Origin: Bacillota bacterium
GTDB lineage: Bacteria; Bacillota; Clostridia; Peptostreptococcales; Anaerovoracaceae
Direction: 5' to 3'
Length of the DNA: 10,824 nt
Assembly: GCA_016284485.1 (NCBI GenBank)
Contig: JAEEOX010000065.1
Span: 1-10,824, forward strand
Below the pieces are notes generated by a model. That model was not told the DNA's origin. It saw only the letters and a program-made list of their open reading frames with translations, and ran no database searches. The position numbers and the translations under genes are program-made. Below, one piece after another: positions 7,317 through 10,824 of this stretch. Numbering within the stretch: position 1 is the stretch's first letter; the number at the start of each line of letters is the position of its first letter.

Positions 7317-7322
7317 ATGACT

Positions 7323-7961
7323 ATGAACAAAGAATTCCCACTGACAAAAAAGCAGATCGCGCTGTTCGCCAGCGCCCTGGCCCTGAATCTCCTGGTGTTT
7401 TACGGCGCCCGCCTGATCAACGGCGACATGGAGCACCACGACCTTTCCATAGCTCTGGACCACCAGGTCCCTCTGATGCCCTGGACGGTCTTCATCTACC
7501 TGGGCGCCTTCCTTTTCTGGATCGTCAACTACTGCATCTGCATCAAGTACGACAAATACAACGGCCGCAGTTTCATCATCGCCCACTACATCGGCGAGGC
7601 TGTGTGCTTCATCTGTTTCCTGGTGCTGCCCACCGCCCTGACGAGGCCGGAGATCACGGGACATACCTTCGCTGATTTCGCCGTGAGGGTGACATACATG
7701 TGCGACCAGCCCAACAATCTTTTCCCATCCATCCACTGCATGGTGAGCTGGTTCTGCTGGATCGGAGTCCGCGGCAACGAGCACGTACCCAGGTGGTACC
7801 AGTACTTCTCCCTGATATTCGCCATCGCTATCTGTATCAGCACGGTGACCGTGAAGCAGCACGTCATCGTGGACACCTTCTCGGGAGTCCTGCTGGCGGA
7901 GGTCAGCTACCTGATCTCCAGGCAGATCGACAAGCGTTTCCCCGCTGCCGACAGGGTATGA
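7323..7961 (+). CDS. PAP2-family (phosphatidic acid phosphatase-like) membrane protein
   Basis: A 212-residue integral membrane protein of the PAP2 superfamily, nearest in pattern to Aur1/inositol-phosphorylceramide-synthase-like members. About six membrane segments are visible, including residues 12-32, 54-74 and 84-104. The catalytic motifs seen are PSIH at 135-138 (C2) and K178-Q-H180 followed by D184 (C3, in STVTVKQHVIVD). The first PAP2 motif, Kx6RP, is not evident, and only an isolated RP at 108-109 is seen. Such proteins act on lipid phosphates at the membrane, but the substrate here cannot be told. The frame is open back to 7257, but that start would lie inside the kbl terminator. ATG 7323 is nine bases from GGAG and is preferred over ATG 7317, which is three bases away. 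Its ribosome binding site is enclosed in a hairpin. Confidence 0.88.
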   Translation: MNKEFPLTKKQIALFASALALNLLVFYGARLINGDMEHHDLSIALDHQVPLMPWTVFIYLGAFLFWIVNYCICIKYDKYNGRSFIIAHYIGEAVCFICFLVLPTALTRPEITGHTFADFAVRVTYMCDQPNNLFPSIHCMVSWFCWIGVRGNEHVPRWYQYFSLIFAIAICISTVTVKQHVIVDTFSGVLLAEVSYLISRQIDKRFPAADRV

Positions 7962-7980
7962 AGCCTGATCATGAATGTTA

Positions 7981-8003
7981 CCCCGCTGAGCGCGGGGTTT
8001 TTT
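7981..8003 (+). terminator. Intrinsic terminator after the PAP2 gene
   Basis: CCCCGC (7981-7986) and GCGGGG (7992-7997) form a perfect stem with a 5-base loop. Six T residues (7998-8003) follow immediately. It lies 19 bases after the PAP2 stop. Confidence 0.9.
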
Positions 8004-8006
8004 GAT

Positions 8007-8036
8007 GGGGGCGTGGGGGCGGGGAGGTGTGGTGGG
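8007..8036 (+). other. G-rich tract, possible G-quadruplex
   Basis: Four runs of three to five G occur at 8007-8011, 8015-8019, 8021-8024 and 8034-8036, separated by 3, 1 and 9 bases. The last loop is longer than the usual seven, so folding is uncertain. The tract lies between the PAP2 terminator and the 54-bp repeats. Confidence 0.35.
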
Positions 8037-8050
8037 CCGGTGCGGGACAG

Positions 8051-8103
8051 TGTGTTGCCGATGTGCGCCGGTCCAGCCGACCACAACTAAAAAAAACGTT
8101 GTC
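8051..8103. repeat. Degenerate upstream copy of the 54-bp hairpin repeat
   Basis: This stretch keeps TGTG at its start and GCCGACCACAACT at 8076-8088, in the places expected for one more repeat unit (53 bases instead of 54). The left arm and centre have diverged, so the hairpin is largely lost. It reads as an older, decayed unit at the array edge. Confidence 0.5.
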
Positions 8104-8275
8104 TGTGGTCGGCGAAACGTCTCTAAATGCCGACCACAAATGCCAAAAGTCGCCTCATGTGGTCGGCGAAACGTCTCGAAACGCCGACCACAACTGCCAA
8201 AAGTCGCCTCCTGTGGTCGGCGAAACGTCTCGAAACGCCGACCACAACTGCCAATGTACGACCATTGTGGTCGGC
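8104..8275. repeat. Tandem array of 54-bp units, each carrying a hairpin
   Basis: Units begin with TGTGGTCGGC at 8104, 8158, 8212 and, partially, 8266, so the period is exactly 54 bases. Units 1 and 2 differ at four positions. Units 2 and 3 are identical for their first 43 bases. Each full unit holds a 33-base inverted repeat: GTGGTCGGCG and CGCCGACCAC arms around AAACGTCTCGAAA, which itself contains CG/CG flanked by AAA on both sides. A 21-base connector (ending AAAAGTCGCCTC in units 1 and 2) separates the hairpins. In unit 1 the right arm has T for C, which still allows a G-U pair in a plus-strand transcript. In unit 3 the connector changes, and CGACCA (8259-8264) pairs with TGGTCG (8268-8273) to make a smaller last hairpin. 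The array lies between convergent genes. It is probably not coding, since 54 is a multiple of three and all frames through it stay open without start signals. Confidence 0.9.
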
Positions 8276-8299
8276 TCCCCAACGCCACAGCTCCCTGCG

Positions 8300-8322
8300 C
8301 CGCCCCCCCACGCGGTTTTTTT
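8300..8322 (+). terminator. Weak terminator-like stem with T7
   Basis: CCGC (8300-8303) and GCGG (8312-8315) flank a C-rich loop and are followed by seven T residues (8316-8322). The stem is short. It may catch rightward readthrough past the repeat array. Confidence 0.3.
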
Positions 8323-8327
8323 GCACG

Positions 8328-8355
8328 AAAAAAGGACCGCCTGAGCGGTCCTTTT
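8328..8355. terminator. Bidirectional terminator between convergent genes
   Basis: GGACCGC (8334-8340) and GCGGTCC (8345-8351) form a perfect 7-bp stem with a CTGA loop. There is an A6 run on the left and TTTT on the right, so each strand reads as stem plus T run. On the minus strand it ends the triple-repeat gene, 17 bases past its stop. Confidence 0.9.
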
Positions 8356-8372
8356 AAATGATCTCTTAAAGA

Positions 8373-9041
8373 TTACATCTCTGTGATCTCTTCGTACTCG
8401 GTCTCGGACTTGAAGAGTGCGTTGAGAGCCTCGAACTTCTTGGCTACGAACTTCTCGATCTCCTCGTCGGAAACTGTGCCTTTGAGCTTGGCCTTCATGG
8501 TGTTGAGGACGATAGCCTGGTGAAGCTTGGCATCGTTCAGGAAGTTTACGGTGTAGACCTGCTCGAACTGTCTGTTCATGAGCCCTTCCTTGACATCATC
8601 ATCAAGGACGTCGTTGTATCTGGACTCGAAGTCAACAGCCTGCTTGAGTTCGGCGAATCTCTTCTTCACATAAGCTTCGATCTCATCATCTGCGACTATG
8701 CCTGCCAGCTTGGCCTTCATGGTGTTGAGGACCACGATGTAGTGGAGATCCATGTCGCCTACGAAGTTGACCGTTGCGATCTGCTCGAACTGACGGTTGA
8801 GAACTTCTTCTTTGGTGAAGTTGATGGGGGTGGATTCTGCGGTGATGTCAGCCTCTTCCGGCTTTGCGACCTCAGCAGCTCTCTCTTTGATGTACTTCTC
8901 GATCTCTTCAACGGGGACAATTCCGTCAAGCTTAGCCTTCATAGAGTTCAGGGCTACGTTGTAAAACAGCTTGCGGTCTCCCAGATGGCCGATAGATACC
9001 TGATGACCAAATTCTCTGTCAAGAATCGTTTTGTAATCCAT
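8373..9041 (-). CDS. Unrecognised soluble protein of three 74-residue repeats
   Basis: This 222-residue protein has no family that I recognise. It consists of three units of exactly 74 residues (1-74, 75-148, 149-222). The best conserved core of each begins LDREF (7-11), LNRQF (81-85) or MNRQF (155-159). It continues through TVNF and LH in units 2 and 3 to LNSMKAKL (31-38), LNTMKAKL (105-112) and LNTMKAKL (179-186). It then ends with an acidic helix-like part such as EEIEKYIKE or DDEIEAYVKKRFAEL. Unit 1 is the most diverged. A polar linker separates the cores. No signal peptide, membrane segment or cysteine cluster is seen, so a cytoplasmic location is likely. The ATG at 9041 has AAGGAGG six bases upstream. 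The frame is open to 9113, but the longer start would precede the likely transcription start. It has its own extended -10 promoter and terminator, so it appears to be monocistronic. Confidence 0.88.
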   Translation of the reverse strand: MDYKTILDREFGHQVSIGHLGDRKLFYNVALNSMKAKLDGIVPVEEIEKYIKERAAEVAKPEEADITAESTPINFTKEEVLNRQFEQIATVNFVGDMDLHYIVVLNTMKAKLAGIVADDEIEAYVKKRFAELKQAVDFESRYNDVLDDDVKEGLMNRQFEQVYTVNFLNDAKLHQAIVLNTMKAKLKGTVSDEEIEKFVAKKFEALNALFKSETEYEEITEM

Positions 9042-9063
9042 TGCTTTCCTCCTTAAAATCTCG

Positions 9064-9078
9064 TGCCGCGATCCGGCA
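9064..9078 (-). promoter_or_regulatory. Small leader hairpin of the triple-repeat gene
   Basis: TGCCG and CGGCA (9078-9074 and 9068-9064 read on the minus strand) form a perfect 5-bp stem around a 5-base loop. It lies in the roughly 49-base leader, just upstream of AAGGAGG. It does not cover the ribosome binding site. A 5' stabilising stem is one possible role. Confidence 0.35.
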
Positions 9079-9096
9079 ACATATAATTCCAGCGTC

Positions 9097-9105
9097 ATTA
9101 TATCA
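9097..9105 (-). promoter_or_regulatory. Extended -10 promoter for the triple-repeat gene
   Basis: The minus strand reads CTGTGATATAAT, with a perfect TATAAT at 9102-9097 and an extended -10 TGA directly before it. The region about 17 bases upstream (TACCAA-like) is a poor -35, which is common for extended -10 promoters. The transcript would start near 9090, about 49 bases before the ATG. Confidence 0.7.
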
Positions 9106-9131
9106 CAGCGCAAAAAATTTGGTACCCTTTT

Positions 9132-10004
9132 TTATTTACCGGAGCCATTATTTTCGTCAACTTCTATGGTGAAACCGAGGCCGTTGACCTCGGACACGTT
9201 GGTCACCGTGACGAAAGCGGTGGGGTCGATCTTCAGGATCTGCTCCTTCACCCTGAAAAGGTCCTTTTTGTCCAGGATGGTCTGGACCACGTAGGTGGGT
9301 TTTTTGCCGTAGCCGCCCACTGCGCTGAACATGGTGCTGCCGTGGCCGGAGCTGGTCTGGATCATCTCGTTGATCTCCTCGTATTTCGGGCTGGAGATCT
9401 GAAGCTGGATGCGGCTGACGCCACGGGCCAGGAAACGGTCCAGAAGGGCGGTGTAGATGATTATGACCAAAAGTCCCGCCAGGATGCCTTCCTTCTCGGA
9501 ATTGGGGATCTGCGCAGTCAGCGCCGCCAGTTCCAGTACGTTCAGAGCCCTGGACACCGGCACGCCGGTCTTTTTGTTGAGGATAACGGCGATGACGTCC
9601 AGTCCGCCTGAGGCCGCGCCGTTTCCGATGATCAGGCTGATGCCGAAGGCGAAGAATATGGCGGAAAAAATCAGACACAGGGTGAAGTTCTCCGTCAGCG
9701 GCCCGGTGGCCACATAGAGGTTCTCCACGAACCACAGCACGATGGGGTATTCCACTGCGCACACGATGGTGTTCATGGCGAACTCCCTGCCCATGAAGAT
9801 CCAGGCCAGAGCCAGGAAGATCACGTTCAGGCCTGCAACCGCATAGGAAATGGGTATGCCGAAGGCCAGTCTGAAGGCGTTACCGATACCTGTCAGCCCG
9901 CCCACGATGAAGCCGGGCGGCAGCAGGAAATACTGAATTGTAAAGGCCAGGATGATGTTCCCCATGAGGATGAGGAGTTGGCGCTTGAGAGTCTTTGCGT
10001 TCAT
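9132..10004 (-). CDS. YitT-family membrane protein (DUF161/DUF2179)
   Basis: A 290-residue protein of the YitT family, whose members have unclear transport or regulatory roles. The N-terminal half has five or six membrane segments, starting at about residues 10-28, with the conserved FLLPPGFIVGGLTGIG, then FGISLIIGNGAASGGLDVIAVILNKK after the central segments. From about residue 205 the protein is soluble and fits DUF2179: SPKYEEINEMIQ, GHGSTMFSAVGGYGKKPTYVV, then VKEQILKIDPTAFVTVTNVSEVNGLGF. The ATG at 10004 has no clear Shine-Dalgarno sequence. It lies 20 bases past the rpmE terminator hairpin, so it may depend on readthrough from rpmE. No strong terminator separates it from the triple-repeat gene downstream, but that gene has its own promoter. 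Confidence 0.94.
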   Translation of the reverse strand: MNAKTLKRQLLILMGNIILAFTIQYFLLPPGFIVGGLTGIGNAFRLAFGIPISYAVAGLNVIFLALAWIFMGREFAMNTIVCAVEYPIVLWFVENLYVATGPLTENFTLCLIFSAIFFAFGISLIIGNGAASGGLDVIAVILNKKTGVPVSRALNVLELAALTAQIPNSEKEGILAGLLVIIIYTALLDRFLARGVSRIQLQISSPKYEEINEMIQTSSGHGSTMFSAVGGYGKKPTYVVQTILDKKDLFRVKEQILKIDPTAFVTVTNVSEVNGLGFTIEVDENNGSGK

Positions 10005-10013
10005 TTCAGATTC

Positions 10014-10042
10014 AGATGAAAATACCCCGGCAAAGCCGGGGT
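10014..10042 (-). terminator. Terminator or attenuator after rpmE
   Basis: On the minus strand, ACCCCGGC and GCCGGGGT (10042-10035 and 10031-10024) form a perfect 8-bp stem with a TTT loop. It is followed by ATTTTC, a short T tract. The stem begins ten bases after the rpmE stop and ends 20 bases before yitT. Confidence 0.7.
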
Positions 10043-10051
10043 CTATGTGTA

Positions 10052-10249
10052 CTACAGGTTGTACTTGTTCTTGAACTTTTCAACACGGCCGCCACGGTTG
10101 ACCATCTTGGCTGCGCCTGTGAAGAACGGGTGGCATGCTGAGCATACGTCCAGCTTCATTTCAGGCTTTGTTGATCTCGTCATAAACGTGTTACCGCATG
10201 CGCAAGTTACTTTACAGTCCACATAGTTGGGATGGATTCCTTCCTTCAT
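10052..10249 (-). CDS. rpmE: Ribosomal protein bL31, zinc-binding type
   Basis: A 65-residue protein of the large ribosomal subunit, located in the central protuberance and bridging to the small subunit. It begins MKEGIHPNYVDCKVTCACGN. The zinc ligands are C16, C18, C36 and C39 (CAC and CSAC), so this is the C+ form rather than the zinc-independent paralogue. It ends with GGRVEKFKNKYNL, the usual tail. The ATG at 10249 has AAGGA six bases upstream. The gene has its own promoter (10377-10405), a leader of about 120 bases with several stems, and a terminator at 10014-10042. It lies downstream of prmC, whereas in many Firmicutes rpmE is upstream of the prmC-prfA pair. Confidence 0.97.
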   Translation of the reverse strand: MKEGIHPNYVDCKVTCACGNTFMTRSTKPEMKLDVCSACHPFFTGAAKMVNRGGRVEKFKNKYNL

Positions 10250-10370
10250 GTCAGTTCCTTTCCCGGCAGCAAGTTACTGCCGTATTCTTGAGATGTCTGC
10301 GCCGTGTCTGACCGCGGAGCCATGCTTTACGGGCCTTGGGTTCCGCGCTGGTGGCCATGCCGGTCACAGC
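10250..10370 (-). promoter_or_regulatory. Structured rpmE leader, possible bL31 autoregulatory RNA
   Basis: Reading the transcript, CGCGGAACC pairs with GGCTCCGCG (10347-10339 and 10321-10313; eight pairs and one mismatch). TGACCG (10366-10361) can pair with CGGTCA (10314-10309) as an outer stem that slightly competes with it. CGGCAG and CTGCCG (10282-10277 and 10269-10264) form a perfect hairpin just before the AAGGA ribosome binding site. Structured leaders upstream of bL31 genes are known as a class in several bacterial groups. Membership of that class is inference here. Confidence 0.5.
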
Positions 10371-10376
10371 TTTTCA

Positions 10377-10405
10377 ACTATATCACAGGAAGAGGGGGAA
10401 TGCAA
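10377..10405 (-). promoter_or_regulatory. Promoter for rpmE
   Basis: On the minus strand, TTGCAT (10405-10400) is followed after exactly 17 bases by TATAGT (10382-10377). The -10 is extended by TGTGA directly before it. The predicted start near 10370 leaves a leader of about 120 bases before the rpmE ATG. Confidence 0.7.
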
Positions 10406-10444
10406 GAGTTTTGTGGGGAATTTTGTAAACCTATCTGATTGCAC

Positions 10445-10473
10445 AAAAAAGACGGATCCGTGAGCCCGTCTTT
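10445..10473. terminator. Terminator of the prmC transcript
   Basis: AAAGACGG (10448-10455) and CCGTCTTT (10466-10473) form an 8-bp stem. On the minus strand it ends in a T run (10450-10445). It lies about 58 bases past the prmC stop and separates that transcript from rpmE. The plus strand also reads as stem plus TTT. Confidence 0.75.
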
Positions 10474-10531
10474 ATCATCTGCAGGGCTTGCTGCCCTCTG
10501 TCTTTATGGGTTATGCCGCCTCTTGGTCCGC

Positions 10532-10824
10532 CTATCTGCGATGCACGATCACCACTCTGTCCAAGCCGTTCAGGTCCTTCAGCACCCTGGTGTCTCCCAG
10601 GTTCCGCATGAGAGCCGGCACCGACTGTCCCTGGTCGTAGCCTATCTCCATGAGGAGCCATCCTCCGGCTTCAAGATGATCCGTGGCGTCCCGGGCGATT
10701 ATCCTGTAGAAGTCCAGCCCGTCGGAGCCGCCTGACAGGGCGGTCCTTGGCTCGTGGTCTCTGACCTCTTCATCCAGTGTTTCTATCTCAGCGTCGCTGA
10801 TGTAGGGCGGGTTGCAGAGTATCA
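10532..10824 (-). CDS. prmC: Release factor glutamine methyltransferase, C-terminal 96 codons (5' end outside window)
   Basis: PrmC (formerly HemK) uses S-adenosylmethionine to methylate the glutamine of the GGQ motif of release factors 1 and 2. The visible part starts at ILCNPPYIS, containing the NPPY motif that binds the target glutamine. It continues through HEPRTALSGGSDGLDFYR, which is characteristic of the family, then AGGWLLMEIGYDQGQ, and ends near RVVIVHRR with TAG at 10534-10532. The N-terminal helical domain and SAM-binding motif I lie beyond the right edge. The region between its stop and the terminator (10474-10531) holds only a small AGGGC/GCCCT stem. Its usual partner prfA lies 6.5 kb away. 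Confidence 0.95.
   Translation of the reverse strand, partial: ILCNPPYISDAEIETLDEEVRDHEPRTALSGGSDGLDFYRIIARDATDHLEAGGWLLMEIGYDQGQSVPALMRNLGDTRVLKDLNGLDRVVIVHRR

Noticed and set aside
7257..7322. Longer start for the PAP2 gene at GTG 7257 or ATG 7317
   Set aside because: GTG 7257 lies inside the kbl terminator loop without a ribosome binding site. ATG 7317 is only three bases from GGAG; 7323 is better spaced, though 7317 cannot be excluded.
6386..7330. 314-codon minus-strand open frame opposite kbl
   Set aside because: Shadow of kbl, whose motifs and ribosome binding site are convincing.
8104..8275. CRISPR array
   Set aside because: The segments between hairpins are conserved rather than unique spacers, the period is a simple tandem repeat, and no cas gene is present.
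7278..8361. Open frames running through the 54-bp repeats on both strands, giving 18-residue peptide repeats
   Set aside because: A 54-base period keeps any frame open if one unit lacks stops. All frames are open here, no suitable start signals precede them, some cross terminators and the PAP2 gene, and conservation follows the hairpin arms rather than codon positions.
9042..9113. 24-codon N-terminal extension of the triple-repeat protein
   Set aside because: It would start upstream of the likely transcription start and overlaps the TATAAT box. ATG 9041 has an excellent ribosome binding site and fits the 74-residue unit boundary.
1..10824. tRNA, rRNA or insertion sequence genes
   Set aside because: No tRNA cloverleaf, rRNA segment, transposase or IS terminal repeat was recognised on either strand by eye.

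Overview
The window reads as chromosomal DNA of a fairly GC-rich Clostridia-type Firmicute. The evidence is the strong AAGGAGG-type ribosome binding sites, a prfA / sua5-ywlC / rpiB / upp cluster, the DUF554 and YitT membrane families, a zinc-type bL31, and a tdh-kbl threonine pair. Genus cannot be fixed from this sequence; an anaerobic gut or oral member of the Eubacteriales is plausible, but that is inference.

Layout. (i) 1-3992, minus strand: an operon-like run prfA -> sua5-rpiB (one continuous reading frame) -> upp -> tyrS (cut by the left edge). It covers translation termination, tRNA t6A modification, pentose phosphate metabolism, uracil salvage and tyrosyl-tRNA charging. (ii) 4147-7961, plus strand: a DUF554 membrane protein, tdh and kbl (threonine to glycine plus acetyl-CoA), then a PAP2-family membrane protein whose ribosome binding site lies inside a hairpin. 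(iii) 7962-8372: a convergent intergenic region of 411 bases. It holds a terminator, a G-rich tract, an array of 54-bp tandem hairpin repeats and a bidirectional terminator. (iv) 8373-10824, minus strand: an unrecognised soluble protein made of exactly three 74-residue units, a YitT-family membrane protein, rpmE (bL31) with a structured leader, and the end of prmC (cut by the right edge).

PrmC methylates the release factor encoded by prfA, and the two genes are usually adjacent in Firmicutes. Here about 6.5 kb of mixed-orientation genes separates them, so the middle of the window looks like a rearranged or inserted segment within a conserved translation cluster. Four transcription units (prfA, DUF554 gene, triple-repeat gene, rpmE) have candidate extended -10 promoters of the type TGTGATA or TATGATA.

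The least explained items are the 3 x 74-residue protein, the 54-bp hairpin array beside its terminator, the Sua5-RpiB frame fusion with an internal ribosome binding site, and the hairpin covering the PAP2 gene's ribosome binding site.
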